Origin: Warburgia ugandensis
Lineage: Eukaryota; Streptophyta; Magnoliopsida; Canellales; Canellaceae
Direction of reading: 5' to 3'
DNA length: 64,000 nt
NCBI GenBank assembly: GCA_035236585.1
Contig: CP141132.1
Coordinates: 18,389,945 to 18,453,944 of the forward strand
Notes under the pieces: generated by a model
What the model saw: only the letters and a program-made list of their open reading frames with translations
The model's database searches: none
What the model was told of the DNA's origin: nothing
Part shown: one piece after another, positions 37,962 to 50,775 of the stretch
How the letters are laid out: each line of letters begins with the position of its first letter
Numbering within the stretch: the first letter of the stretch is position 1
Program-made: the position numbers and the translations under genes

Positions 37962-40219
37962 TGTTGAGTGTCCATTTTTGGCCCAAAAAAACCTAACTTT
38001 TACATTATTTTAGTGCATTTTATCATTTATTCTCATACTTATAGGATAGATTTGCATTAAACTACTTATTTTCCATCTAACCTTATTTTAATGTATTCTC
38101 AAGGTCAGATTGACACTCAAAGGTAAGTACATGTTAAATTATATAAAATAATACTAATAGGGCCTCTTTTACATTTTATAGGCTGTAGAAAAGAGGATGT
38201 TATGAGAATAAAGGGTTAGATCAAGCCAATCAACCTTTTAGATCACTTATCAAGTTCAGATGAAAATAGATAGTCGGAATCAAGCCAGAATGAACTTTGC
38301 ATAACTTGAATTAGGTCAGGAAGCAGTGGCCTATGTTCTAATAGTTTTTGAGTGCATAGGGGGTTGTTGTATCATTTTCAGAACAGTTAGAAAGCCCATG
38401 CATGTAACCACCTTATGGGCTAAAATTATCATAAGAAAATGTGGCAGATTTTCTATGCATGCATGCCTGTATTCACACCCCACTAGGCTTCCACTTGAAG
38501 CCATGCAAGCCCACAACAAATGTCACACACCCTACCACATTCTAAATTCAAAAAAGGCATGCAACTTGGGGCCCACATGCTGCTTAATCACCCTTCTCTT
38601 TCTCACCCTCACATACCTAAATGCCCATAAGAAAAAAAAAATTCTCCTTATTATTTAACTATAAGAAAATGTGTTCCCATGGAGAAAAAATAGGTGTCAA
38701 AATCGAGTTACTATTTTGGAGTCAAGAAACTAAAAATCTATGACTAAAAGTCAATGAGTACTTAGATTGATGCAAACTTAGGGTTCTCTTAAACTATAGA
38801 AAGCAGATTTTTTTTATTGGGAAAGAACTAGCTAGAGTGAACATTCTTAGGACAAATTGGAGAGAGAAAAGGAAAGAGGGAATGAACCTTGACATTTCAA
38901 ATGAGATTTTAAGAGGGATTTTAGAATTTGAAGAGGCATTCAAGGGAGATATTCTAAGGTGGACCAATGGGAATGCATGAAACAAGGAAGAAGTTACCTA
39001 AGCTATGAGGACATATAGACCTATTGAGAAGGAAAAATAGACATTTTTATTTTTATAAGAGGATGGGCTTGGACATCTTTGGAGACGATACGTAGGAGGG
39101 AACATTTGCATTCTTGACAGAACACACTTCACTTGGAGGGACGTTTTTCTAGAGGCTACAAAGCTTGGTGCTTAACACATTAAGAAGATGCTAAGTGTCC
39201 ATCTTCAATCCAAAGAAGTTTTGTTTTATTTTTCATTATTTTTATCATATTATTGTAACAATCCAAGGACTAAGTTCTATAAAGCTTATTTTTATTAGTT
39301 TATCTTGAGTTAATGTTTTGATACACAGAGTTAAAGTTTGAATTCTATGATTCTAGTATTTTTTCTAGATTTTAGATGTTGATTTACTTTCACATTTTTG
39401 GATTTACTTATTCAATTCATCCTAGTTTAGTTTAGAAATTATTTTGTTCTAAATTTAGCCTAGGATTGAATGAGATTTATAGCCACCCTAGGACGGTTTT
39501 TCACCAATTCTAAGCATAGCTAAAAACTATGCTTATCTAAGCTAAGTTTAGACATCATTTTATCATAGTTTAATTAGATTAGTAACATGCTAGACTAGAT
39601 TTCATTGGAAAAGAATTAGTGATCCTAGCCTGTCATTAGTTGACCCCACTAATTATTTTAATGGTTTAAAAGTCTTTGAAAATTTTATTTTGAAATTGTT
39701 CTTAATTTGGAAAAAGGTGTTGTCCTTACTAAAATCTTTTGCTTCTATGTTATTATTTTTTTATAATAGATTCTGGATTTACTATTGGCTTTACTATAGT
39801 TAAGTTTTACTTAAAATTCTTAGGATTTGGTAATCTACTTAATTCTTAGGATTTGGTAATCTACCTAGTTTTTAATGTTTAATAATTTCTAGTATTAATT
39901 TATTAAAGAAAATAATTATGGTTTTGATTTAATTCTTGAGTTATGAAAAAGAATAATAAGTGGTGGGCCCTAATTTAACGTAGGTGACCTCTAATACTAG
40001 TTGATCTTTCCTAAATTAACTCACTCTCATCTTATATGTTTGATATGATCATCATCTCATTCACAATTTCTTTTCATTTAGTATCATCAATGCATCATTT
40101 TAGGTTCATTAAATTAGAATAACTAGGTGCTTATTTATTATGCTATATACTCCCTGTGGGATCGACCTTTCAAGATACTATACCGATCAGCTGTGCACTT
40201 GCAAGAATTAACTTGAACA
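37962..40219 (+). mobile_element. 3' LTR of the Athila-like element, about 2.26 kb
   Basis: It starts TGTTGAGTGTCC and ends ACTTGAACA. Near the end it carries TGTGGGATCGACC and CTGTGCACTTGC, the phrase shared by other LTR ends here. A purine/G-containing tract derived from a polypurine tract precedes it (37931-37961). Its start resembles that of the minus-strand element's LTR (TGTTAAGAG) rather than the TGATG family, so it belongs with the body at 29421-36041. ORFs at 38326-38658 and 38794-38985 show no family motif. The 5' LTR partner is not in the window. Confidence 0.65.
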
Positions 40220-41221
40220 CTCTAAAAAGGTGTGATGGTTTCAATGGCTTTATGATTGTACATAGCTACTAGATGGAATTATACTTTTTAGATTCTTGAA
40301 ATTTTTTTCAAATATCACAAAGTACTTATTCAATTTTAGTTGGTGTACCTAGGTTATAAGTGATTCCAACATTTGAAGAGTGGGAAAGAAGAGAGAGGAT
40401 ACATAGGTTTATAAATCCATTTTCATATATTACAACTCTTTTTCAAGGTCAAACTACCCAACATCAAACAAATTTATATCTTTTGGTTGTGTGGAAGATT
40501 CGATCAAGGTAAAATAATTTTATTTTGGGTTTTATAACTATTGCTTATACTTTATTAAAAAAAACTAGAACATCATTTCTTTCTTCTGATTTTTTTGTTT
40601 TCTTAGATTGAGAGTCAAGATGATATTGTTAATAGCATGGAAATGAAGATAAAACCAAAATTAAAACATTGGGATTCATATAGCATTTTATTGGCCATGG
40701 GAGTTGACTCATTAAGTTTTTGTTAGAAAGATTAATGAGTCGAGATGGAAGCTAAGGTGAAAAGGTCAAAAATCCTTAAAAATGGATTTGAAGAATATGG
40801 TACTAACCATTCCCTACAAGTTTTTCTCAACCTTTAGTTGTGCCAAGTGAGTGGGCATGATTAGGATGGCAAAGGGTCAAGCCAATTAGGAGACTTGACC
40901 TTAATTGACTAGTAAAGATCAGATTTGGGTCAAGATATTTGGTGTTAGGATCAAGTTATTGTAAAAGTTTGTGACCTATATTCATATGGGGTTGAGCTAG
41001 GGTTAGTAACAAAAAAAATAAAAATGAGGACCTAAACATTTTTTTCTATATTTATATATTAACTAAAAATACCTTACATATACTTTTTTAAAACTATAAA
41101 TGTAAGGGCATTTTGGTGTTTAAAAATATTCTAATTTTGGTATGGATATAATGTCCCCTTTCTATTTAGTAGAAATGTCATAATTTATTTACATGAGGTG
41201 AAAATTGTTAATGATCATCAT
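40220..41221. other. Unassigned AT-rich spacer
   Basis: No gene, repeat array or recognisable element. It lies between the Athila LTR end and the LINE 3' end and may be older flank into which both inserted. Confidence 0.4.
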
Positions 41222-42443
41222 CATCAAGTCCTTATACCGATTAGGGATACGCTACACCAATCGTGTTGCTCCATTCCCCACTATCAAGCTTCATGGCTCG
41301 ATTGAGTCCAAAATTTGTTAAATATTTTCTCACCACTTTTATCCATTTCTTTTTGGGCATTCTTCTTGCCCTTTTTGAGCATTTGACTTCGATCGACTTA
41401 ATCCTTCTAACTGATTCTGTCTTCAATCTTTGTTGGACACGTCCAAACCATCTAAGCCTACCCTCTCTCACCGTGTAACCTATTGGTGCTGCTCCTAAGT
41501 TTTCTCTAATATTTTCATTTATTCTTCTATCAACATTCTCATTTCAATTACACTCTTCATATGTACATGTTGCTCCTTAATTTCTCAGCATTCTAATCCA
41601 TAGAGCATCAGAGGCTTACAGCCATCCTATGGAATTTTCCTTTCACTTTGAGTGTAACTTGCCAATCACACAAAATTCCATAAGCACATCTCCATTTGTT
41701 CTAGCCTGCTTGGATTCTCTAGGAACATCCCTCTCAATCTCTTCACTATCATGAATTATCAATCATGAGTATTGAAAGTGGTCTTTTTGGGGAACTTCTT
41801 GGTTTTCAATCTTTACTAATGCTTCACTCCCACTCCTCTCCTTGCTAAAATTGTATTCCTTATACTATGTCTTAGTTTAGCTAATTTAAACTCCTTAGAC
41901 TCTACAGCATCTCTCCACAACTCTAGCTTTATGTTTATGCCCTCTCTTGTCTTATAAATCAAAACTATATCATCTACAGAAAACATGCATCATGGAATCT
42001 CCTCATGCAAATATTTTGTTGACACATGCATAACTAAAGTGCAAAAGTACGAGCTCAATGAGAATTCTTGTTGCAATCCTATAGTGATAGGAAAATCATC
42101 TGCCTCTCCATTAATGGTCTTAATATTTATTATCTCATACATGTTATTAATTATATGTATATATCCCTATGAAACCCCTTTCTCGACTAACACCCACCAT
42201 ATTAACTCTCTAAGAACTCTATCATAAGCTTTTTCTAAGTTAATAAAGACCACGAGGAGGTCCTTCCTCCTCTCCCTATATTTTTCTAGCAATTGCCTAA
42301 GTAGGAAAATAGCTTCCATGGTAGACCTCCTAGACATGAAACCAAACTGGTTTTTTCTATAAATTCCTCTCATGTTGTAGCCTTTTCTCATTCAGTCTTT
42401 CGCAAAGTTTCATGGTATGACTCATAGTTCAATCCCACAATAA
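41222..42443 (-). pseudogene. LINE (L1-type) ORF2, 3' half
   Basis: From right to left on the minus strand: YRKNQFGFMSRRSTMEAIFL then FINLEKAYDRVLRELIWW (42391-42170; plant LINE RT block NQFGFMPGRST-MEAI and the first catalytic Asp region, here FINLEKAYD). A degraded MFSVDDIVLIYK (about 41970-41930) carries the FADD-type second catalytic motif. The C-terminus at 41471-41241 reads MREGRLRWFGRVQQRLKTES, the typical RLRWFGHVxRR tail. The 3' end is a short GATGATGATGATC tail near 41222-41234. The 5' half lies at 48861-49270 beyond an inserted retrotransposon. Several stops are present. Confidence 0.9.
42439..42443 (+). repeat. Target-site duplication AATAA (left copy)
   Basis: AATAA immediately precedes the LTR start TGTAATACC at 42444. 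The right copy is 48856-48860. A perfect 5-bp duplication fits Ty3/gypsy integration. Confidence 0.9.
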
Positions 42444-45400
42444 TGTAATACCTTAACATTTTCGAACTATTTATACCTTTAATGAAATCTGAAATTTCCT
42501 TTTCAAATACTAGAAATGTGAATTTGATGAAGTAAGCTATGAAGAGCATAAGGTCCAAACTATTAGAGGACATGTTTAGCCAAAGAATAAAATAAGTAAG
42601 TGGACTTAGCCCATAATGCTAAAGGTCTTAAGGATGTTTCCTAGCAAGGTCCGTACTTTTAATCGAGGACTTGGTGCCCAAGCAACCCAAGTAGATGGGA
42701 ATTAGGAGTGTAATCCCCCGATGTCTGGGTTGGAGTCGTTAGAAACTAAGCTAAAAATGTCCTAAGCTAGGAGAAGTCCTAAATGGAATATAAAACCTTG
42801 TGCAGTTAGAGACATCTTTTTTAGCTAGCTAATCAAGTAGGAAACAACTTATACTAATGATCTAGTATGGCTAAGATTCTAATAAGGAAGGTGAGGAATT
42901 TCTACTAGGAATGGAATACTTTGTGAGTAAGGAAACTAGTTAGAAATATTATAAGAGAACCTGCCATAGGAAAATAACTGCAAAACATCATGGGGAAAAG
43001 GAAAGGAAAATAGAAGGAAAAAGGGAGGGAAAGAGAGGAGAAGAGTGAGTGAATCTCAGAGACTCATGGAAGTCCAAACCAGAATAAAACATAGGAGAAC
43101 GGATTAAAGCTCAAGGAAAATAGTTAGTTATCAAACATGTTTAATCAGCAAGGTAGGTGATTCTAAACCTACTAATCTTTCTCTATTTTTTTAAGTTTAT
43201 TTGGATATTTTTGGTTGAATTATATCATGAAAAATCATGCTTAAAAATGTTTAAAATAAGTTGAGAAATCATTGGTTTAGGTGACTGTTTTTGGACTACA
43301 AACATGCTATGTTAGGGATACTTAATACATGCTATACATGCTTAAATTTGATCAATTTTATATGTATATTATGTACTATTAAATCTTCAAGTTTTATTAT
43401 TCAATTTCAGGTGTTTTTGAGAATAATTTCAACTTTTTTATGCCCACTGCTAGTCACGTTTTAGGCTTGAAATCATGTCTAATTTGGCTACTAATTTACT
43501 TAATTTTTTATTGATTATCATTAGTAATTTGAAGCATAAATAGATGAATAATTTCAATACTTATCTATCATGGAAAATTGATTGACAAAAATTTAGAACT
43601 ACACAAGTTTTATCAATGAGAATTCGGCCTAATCTTTCACGTGCTTGTCCACTATTTTTGAGAAATTTTTTCAAAGATACACACACATTTTTCTTGTAGG
43701 AGCTTGCTTTCATGTTAGTGATCATTGGTTGAGAATATGTTTCATAATGAAAATTTTATGAATGAAAGGTTTGAAAAGGTTGTTTTCATGAGTAGTATTG
43801 TAGCACATTAAAACTAAGTTTTTGAATCATTGAAATACATTGATTGTTTTGCATGTTTTGCTTATGATTTTAAATTGGAATTTTATCTTACAATTTTAAC
43901 TATTTATATCTGCATTCTTTGGTTCAATTTTTTATGATTTACAAATCTAGAAAATTGGACTTCTCACAAAGGTTTTATGCATAAGAAAACAAGGGTTTAA
44001 ACTTGACTTTTGGAAAGAAGTCCAACAATTTGTTTGGACTATTTTTAAATAAAAATTTATACCATGTTACTCATTGTTTTGTCTTGAAAACAATACATGT
44101 GAATCATTTTTTTGAGACTCTAAAGTTGTGTCATTGAAAGTGGATAATTAGCTAGCTTGCTGAGCTATTAAAACATGATTTTTAAGAATATTTAATGAGC
44201 TGATTTTTAAGCATGCTTCTAGGCCTGAAAAATGGAAAATTTTAGAACATGATTTAAGTTTATATCTGGTTTTAGCACAAAAATATGTTAGAGAATTGAT
44301 GTTTAAATGTGGTACAAAACTATATGGTTTAAAGTTAAACAACGGTTGATTTTTGACCAAGTTATGCTATGATACTATGTTTTAAAAGTGATTTTCAAAA
44401 GAGATATTATCACTTGTTTTAGCTCAAAAGTGAGTTATGATTATGCGATTGTTAATATTGCTTAGAAAAGCTAACTTAAGTATATGATTTTTTATAGTGC
44501 ATGGATGAATTTTGCACAAGGTTTTGCAAAATACATGGGGGTATTGTGATACCCTATATTTTTTCTCTATATGTGAGATAGGCTAATGACCCTAATGGGA
44601 ACTATGCTAAGAGGTTGTTACAGGTTGGCCTCCTGGCCTCTAACCACAGGATATGGAAAGGTACCCAATGCTAAAAAATAAAAATTTATTGATTAATGAT
44701 TGGAGCCACAGTAGGTGATAATGACAAGCACCATGAGGATGCAATTGGAGTCCCTTTAGGATATTGGTAGGTACATATGTAGTAGAGCTAACATGAGCAT
44801 AGTTGAACCCATGAGATTTTGTGCCTTGTGCTCTTGGTGATAGATGAACCTGGACGAGTACCTGAGATTGTATTGGTAAACATGTCAATAATAGTTTAGT
44901 GAACTCTATAGGCACTCAAATGTGCCTAGTTGATTATTTTACTATCATTACTTTGATGATTTTATTACATAATGACTATCCCTAATCTGTAAAGTTTATT
45001 GTATGTTCTCTATTTAAGTAGAGGTGTATATTTTCTTATTGGTTCATATGAGGTGCTATGATGTGTTGCATAGATCGACTAATAAGAATTTTATCATGAG
45101 GTTTTATTGTATAAAAAACTTACTTCAAAATTTTTTAATGCTTGTGTGTTGTATGCCATAGTTTTCAATTTTCTAGCTATAGTTTCACCTATTAGGTATC
45201 TTTGTATACTCAAACCACCACACACCTTGTAGATTCTCAAGGAAAGGTTAAAGTCAGGACTAGGAGATTAGAGAACTAGAGATTAGAAGTAGATTGTTAA
45301 AGTACAATATATATATATATATATTGTTTCATTATTATTATTTTTATTGATGTCATAAAGCACCACATGCTTCGCATTTATCATTGTGAACCTTTAATAA

Positions 45401-45612
45401 TAATGCTAGGGAAAGTTTTTAAATAAATTATTGTCTTTGGGATTCATATATGATTCTTGATTTTTGCATTAGTGTTTGACACGAGAGAATTTTGAAAATG
45501 ATTTTTGAAGAAGATACTAGTTTGAAAAAGATATTTAAAAAAATAGGGTATGAGCCTTTTAAAAAGAAATTTTCAAAAGAGACATTTGTTTTTTAAAAAC
45601 CCAAGGTGTCAG
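42444..45612 (+). mobile_element. 5' LTR of a Tekay/Del-like element, about 3.2 kb
   Basis: It starts TGTAATACC and ends AAGGTGTCA, followed two bases later by the primer-binding site. Its last 130 bp recur at 48724-48855. The interior is AT-rich with no coding content. A (TA)n run lies at 45307-45325. ORFs at 42388-42573, 44148-44360 and 44640-44915 are spurious. Confidence 0.85.
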
Positions 45613-45616
45613 AGTT

Positions 45617-45629
45617 GGTACAAGAGCCC
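45617..45629 (+). other. tRNA-Met-type primer-binding site
   Basis: TTGGTACAAGAGC lies next to the 5' LTR, a slightly degraded TTGGTATCAGAGC. Confidence 0.8.
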
Positions 45630-45779
45630 AAGCTTAAGTCATCACAGCCACATATATAATAGAAGCTTATCAATAATCAAGTAGTTAGAAAACTCATGCT
45701 TTGATGTTACTAAGAAAATTTTTAAATTTAGATAAGCAAGAAAGAGAACTCATGATAGGATATTTCATTTTGAAAATAG

Positions 45780-46770
45780 ATGGCACCTAAGATACGTAAC
45801 ATAGCAACCCCTAGAACTATCTACTCTTCATCTAGTTCCTCAATTAATGCTGTGAGTGAAGTAGTTCAACAATCTAGGCAATAGATGCAAAACCATTAGC
45901 AAGCAGCACTAAATGGCAAGGCAGGAGCTCATGGTGCAAATGTTGATAGAGCGGAGAACTTGTTGGATAAGTTCAAGAAGATGGCATCATCATTGTTTAA
46001 GAAGGATGAACCTAACATGGAAAAGATCAAGATGCTCGAAGTGGAAAATGTCCTCATGGCCATGTACATCCCAGATGATAGGAAAATAGTCATGGCCATT
46101 TTTGTCATGATAGGAGAGTTAGCTTTCTAGTGGCATACCATGGAGCTAACTCAATTTGAAGGAGTTGAGGCAGTACCTTGGGAAGAATCCTGGACCACCT
46201 TTTTTACTACCTTCTCATATCCAAAGATATAAGAATAAGGATTTCTTGAGGCTGGAGTAGGGTGACATAATGGTGATATAGTATGGGACGAAGTTCACCC
46301 AACTCAAAAGATTTGCCCCTAACATATGCATCTCTGATGTAAGATTAGCAAAGAAATTCCTCGATGGTTGGACTATCAAATTGAGGAGTAAAGTCCTTAG
46401 TGTTCAGTTTACACTATGGCTAAGGCTATTAAGATGGCCTTAGTGTTCAAGAAATATTTCAAGCAAGAACAGGCAGAGAGGAAAGATGAGGCTATCACTA
46501 ATGGCCAACAACTTAGGAAAGAGAAGAGACCCATGCAATCTACTAGGTCTCAACGGCCATGGAAGCCTGAATTTGGCAACTATAGGAAGCCACTTGACTC
46601 CAAATCATGTCCAAAAGTGCAGAAAATACCAACTAGGCATACCTTGTTAAACACCAAATAACAGGTGTTACAAATGTGGAGAAGCAAGACATTTTGTTAG
46701 GAATTGTCTGAAGAAGAAGTAAAAGGGAGAAGCTCCAAGAGACCAGATTCCCTAAATCCAAGGAAGTGTT
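45780..46770 (+). pseudogene. gag, Tekay/Del-like
   Basis: An ATG at 45780 starts MAPKIRNIATPRT followed by a Ser-rich stretch, then a capsid reading with stops (ENLLDKFKKMASSLFKK, FVMIGELAF-WH, EESWTTFFTTFSYP). An open piece at 46416-46661 covers the capsid C-terminus and a basic linker. A CCHC zinc knuckle (CYKCGEARHFVRNC, C-x2-C-x4-H-x4-C) is intact at 46666-46707 in another frame. The product would be the Gag of a virus-like particle. Frameshifts and stops prevent that here. Confidence 0.85.
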
Positions 46771-46779
46771 ATTGGCATC

Positions 46780-47340
46780 ACCTTAGGATAAGCACAGACG
46801 TCGAACGTGGATGTGGAAGGTACACTTTTGATTTATGATGGACTTGCTTGAGTATTTGTTTGAAACGGGTTCTACACATTCTTTCATACATATATGATTT
46901 TGCATTATGTGTGGATAAACCAATCCAGATATCTAGAATTATGACTCTAGTAGGTGAGTCCATATGCATACAAAAATACCTCCAAGATGCCCCAATTATA
47001 GTCGAGGAGAGACGAATGGATGCCAACTTGATCCTCCTTAACATGACATTCTTTGACATCATCTTAGGGATGTATTGGTTGGTTTTACATTCAGTGACTA
47101 TAGATTATGACAAGAGGAGAGTCACTTTTGATATTCCAAGAGAGGTGACAATCTCCTTTCAAGGGAGGGGAGATTATAAAGGAGCATGTGTTATTTTTGT
47201 AATATAGGTGATTAAACACACTGCTAGAGGATGCCATGTCTTTTTAGCTAATTTAGAGGTTGTAGAAGTTGAGAAACATAAGTTGAAAGAGGTGGTAATA
47301 TTTGGGGAGTTTATAGACGTAATTATTGAGGATTTACCGT
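46780..47340 (+). pseudogene. Aspartic protease, Tekay/Del-like
   Basis: The reading YLFETGSTHSFI (about 46855-46890) is the protease active-site region with the catalytic Asp of DTGS changed to Glu. It continues FALCVDKPIQISRI and LLNMTFFDIILGMYWL (open at 46848-47207), then the IDYDKRRVTFDIP block typical of Tekay/Del before RT. A stop ends the frame at about 47207. Confidence 0.85.
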
Positions 47341-48700
47341 GATTGCCACCCAAGAGAGAGATGGACTTCACCATTGAGCTAATACTTGCCATAGGTCCTA
47401 TCTCCAAAGCACCCTATAGGATGGCTCTAGTAAAATTAAAGGAGCAAAAGAGCAAAAGAGAATTACTAGATAAGGGATTCATTATGCGTAGTGATTCACC
47501 ATGGGGAGCTTTGATCCTATTTGTCATGAAGGAGGGGTCAGTGAGACTTTGCATTAACTACCTGGTGCTTAATGGAGTGATAATAAAACACAAGAACGCT
47601 CTACCTTGGATAGATGACCTACTCAATCAACTATAGGCAACCAAAGTTTTCTTGAAGATTGATTTATAAGAGTATCATCAACTGAGGATCAAGGAGGAGA
47701 ATATTCCAAAGATAGCATTTAAGACTCATTATAGGCATTATGAATTCAAAGTCATGTTGTTTGAGTTGACAAATGCTTTAGCTCCTTTCATTCATGAATA
47801 AGGTGTTTAGGCCATACCTCTATAAATGAATTATTGTATTCGTGGATTACATCTTAGTTTATTTAAGGGGTTTGGAGAAGCACCAAGAACTCTTGCAAGT
47901 GCTGATATATACACTCAGGACACATCAACTACATGCCAAGCTCCAGAAGTGCGAGTTCTAGTTGAAAGTAATCAATTTTCTAGGCCATGTGATCTCTAAG
48001 GATGGAGTGCCAGTAGACCTAGTGAAGGTAAAGATGATAGAGAAGTAGGAAACACCTAATATGGTGACTGAGGAGCAGAGTTTCCTAGGACTTCTAGGAT
48101 ACTATCATAGATTTATTGAAGAATTCTCATGTATTGCCTTACCTTTGACCCAGCTTACCAGGAAAGATGTGAGATTCATATGGGATGATGTGTGCAAGGC
48201 TATATTTTAGGAGTTGAAGAGAAGACTAACCATTGCACTAGTGCTTACGCCAATGGAGGTTTTATTGTTTTAGGGATGCCTAAAGCAAAGGAGTTGGTTG
48301 TGTATTAATACAGCCCAGGAAAGTGATTGCCTATGCTTCTCATCGGTTGAAGAAGCACGAGATCAATTACCCAATTCATGATCTTGAGTTTGCAATGGTG
48401 ATATTTATCATGAAAACTTGGAGGCACTATCTACATGGAGAAAATTTTAAAGTATTCACTAATTATACAAGCCATAAGTATATTCTCTCTCAACAGGACC
48501 CGAATATGATGTAGATAAGTTGGATGGAATACTTAAAAATATTATGATTTCTCCATCCAATATCATCTAAGGAAAGCCAATGTGGGCGAAATTCCAAGTT
48601 TGAAAGATACATGGAATGTGTGCGAGTATGCACTCCAGAAGGTGTAAGTTGTTGCAGGGAGTGATTGAGTGCAAGCCAGAAGTATAGCATCAAAATGCAA
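47341..48700 (+). pseudogene. Reverse transcriptase and RNase H, Tekay/Del-like
   Basis: It opens [20 protein letters not shown], then [40 protein letters not shown] and [11 protein letters not shown] (open at 47343-47636). The next blocks are broken by stops. IVFVDYILVYL at about 47838 has Tyr in place of the second Asp of VDD. RNase H is partly open at 48323-48514: [17 protein letters not shown], then [20 protein letters not shown]. The element then jumps to the last 132 bp of the LTR, so integrase and most of the 3' LTR are deleted. Confidence 0.88.
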
Positions 48701-48723
48701 AATCTGTTATAAAATATTTGGCT

Positions 48724-48855
48724 ATAAGATTTGTGAAAACGATTTTTGAAGAAGATTATAGTATGAAAAAGGGATTATAAAAAGTCAGGGTATGAGCCTT
48801 TCAAAAAGAAGTTTTCAAAAGAGATATTTGTGTTTTAAAAACCTACGATATTACA
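48724..48855 (+). mobile_element. Truncated 3' LTR of the Tekay/Del-like element
   Basis: It matches 45480-45612 throughout (landmarks GATTTTTGAAGAAGAT, GGGTATGAGCCTTT and TTTTCAAAAGAGA) and ends GATATTACA. The right target-site copy AATAA (48856-48860) follows. Only the 3' tip of the LTR remains. Confidence 0.85.
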
Positions 48856-49270
48856 AATAATTAGTTCAACTCTGTATATCTTATTTATTCTTATAAATTG
48901 GCACGTTAGACCTTCATCCCACATTTTGTTTGATTTTACAATCTTATTAAACAACTTTGTCTATCAAACTATTCTATTATCTCCCATATACTTTTAGACC
49001 TTTATTGGTATACCATTGCGCCCTAAGGCCTTTCATGATTTCATCTTTTTCAAGGCCACTTTGACTTCAAGTATCCTATTCCTATAGTCGTGGCAATATT
49101 CTCAAGGCAATTGTGATTTAACATTTTCAAAGTAATTTTCCCACCTTTGATTAATCTCGTCATCTTTAACTAATACCTTTTGGTTATGACTTTTACTACA
49201 TTTATTATGGTCTATGTCATTACTTTTTTTTTGGATGCTACAAGTTCGTAATTTCTCTTCTGGATTTTAT
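48856..49270 (-). pseudogene. LINE (L1-type) ORF2, 5' part
   Basis: On the minus strand it reads NQKVLVKDDEINQRWENYFE, then RNRILEVKVALKKMKS (like the plant LINE VKEALKRMK block), a GIPIKVWKYMGD-like block, LFNKIVKSNKMWDEG and KNKxDIQSxTNY. The reading stops at the insertion and continues at 42443 with a CGIEL... sequence, i.e. within the NYRGIxL motif of LINE RT. The upstream end is lost near 49270, so the element was also 5'-truncated on insertion or later. Confidence 0.88.
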
Positions 49271-50603
49271 TACTTAAAATTCATAATTGCTGATGACTTG
49301 CCATTCCATAGAATAGCAGCCCCTTTCATGTTTATTAGTTACCATCCAACATTTCTGTTTTGTACCATGACTTCTCGGTTTGTCCAATTTCATTACATAT
49401 CTTTTGGAATGTCAACCAGTCCACTTTTTTGTTAGAACAAATAGAGAAAATTTCTTGCAATTCCTATTAGGAACAAGATCTAGTCGTCTCACTAAGGTTA
49501 ATTTCTTAAAGAAAACCCAAATGCATTGCTCAAACCTATCTGCCTTGTATTTCTTGTTGACAGTGGGTTGTTGTAATAGAAAATCATCAGGTTGCTAATC
49601 ATACTCTTTAAATAGACATGTCAAAACATTAGAAATTGATCTACAACAGGAAATCACAAATAGATTACAAACAATGAGTAAACTGAAATTAAATTCAAAC
49701 AACAACTGGATTTTTACAGTTTATGAAACTAATATAATGATCCAGAACATAGATACACCTGAGATAGAAGACAATGGTACCTACAAATATAGTGCAGATC
49801 CATCTAAAAACCAAAGAAAAATTAATATCATTCTGATGCCTAGATAAGACTTGCCCGGAACAAAAAAGATAAAAAGAAGACCGATGCGATGCCTCAGTAT
49901 TTCCAGCAATCTGCATTTGTCTTATTAGATGTGCATAAGAGAATATAAAATGTGTGTGTGAGAGAGAGACATGATACCTTACTAGTGGGAGTAGAAAAAT
50001 GCGAGAAGAGCGCAAACCAGGAAAATTTCCAACTTTCGGGGATAGAAAAACCAAGAAAGTGAGGAAACATCCACGGGGAAGAGAGAGAGAAGAACAGGAA
50101 CGGGTATGAATGGGAAAAAGATGCCAAGACGGAAGAGAGGTGGGAAGATGGAAATATGTAAAAAAAAAGAAGGGAAAATACCTCTATATAAAAGAAATCC
50201 AAGCTAATTTGGGGTAAACAACTCATGGGCGCAAAGAAGTCACCTAAAATAGAGGATGAACAAGTTTGCGTCACTTAGTGGAGCCAGAATTTTTTTGTTT
50301 TTACAGGCAAATGACAATCCGCAGTAAAAAAGGTAAAAATACAAACATCTCCTGCACTTAAGACCTATAAAACCCTGGTTCGTAGATCTTCTCTCTCTCA
50401 ATTCATCATGATCTTGAGACCATGAAGGGACTATATGATACCGATAGATTTTTCTTCGCGTGGGCTGAAAATCCCATTCAATGGATCACCCCAGGATGCC
50501 TTGCTTTTAGTTATAAAATAGACAGGAGACTTGTTACCATCCATTTTACAACCCAAAATAAGAGATGCTAAGATGATTCAATGGTCGAGATTTTCTCAGC
50601 ATA
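49271..50603 (-). other. Low-copy-looking DNA with a promoter-like stretch; no clear gene
   Basis: On the minus strand a TTTTATATAGAGG TATA-like box (about 50183-50195) is followed by a pyrimidine-rich leader (50080-50170) and long open frames (50274-49894 and 50054-49695). These are hydrophobic or Ser/Phe-rich and match nothing I know. A plausible splice donor (AAGGTATCATG) is near 49980. This could be the 5' end of a plant gene whose body was lost when the LINE inserted, but no conserved coding motif supports that. Confidence 0.25.
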
Positions 50604-50775
50604 AAAGGGCAGCCTCGGTGCACAAAGCTCCTGCCTATGCGAGGTCTGGGAAAGGGGCGGACCACAAAGGCCTACACAGCCTTATCATATATTTTTACAA
50701 GATGCTGTTTCTATATCTTGAACCCATGACCTTAAAGGCACACGGCGACAACTTCTCAACATGAACCATCTAAAT
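50604..50775 (+). mobile_element. Au-type SINE
   Basis: It reads GGGCAGCCTCGGTGCACAAAG, GCGAGGTCTGGGAAAGGGGC, GGACCACAAAGG, CACAGCCTTA, CAAGATGCTGTTTC, CTTGAACCCATGACC and GGCGACAACTT in the correct order and spacing. These are landmarks of the plant Au SINE, a tRNA-derived short element with RNA polymerase III boxes (A box near the start, B box around TTGAACCC). It is near full length and moderately decayed. It is non-autonomous and would need LINE proteins to move. Confidence 0.88.
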
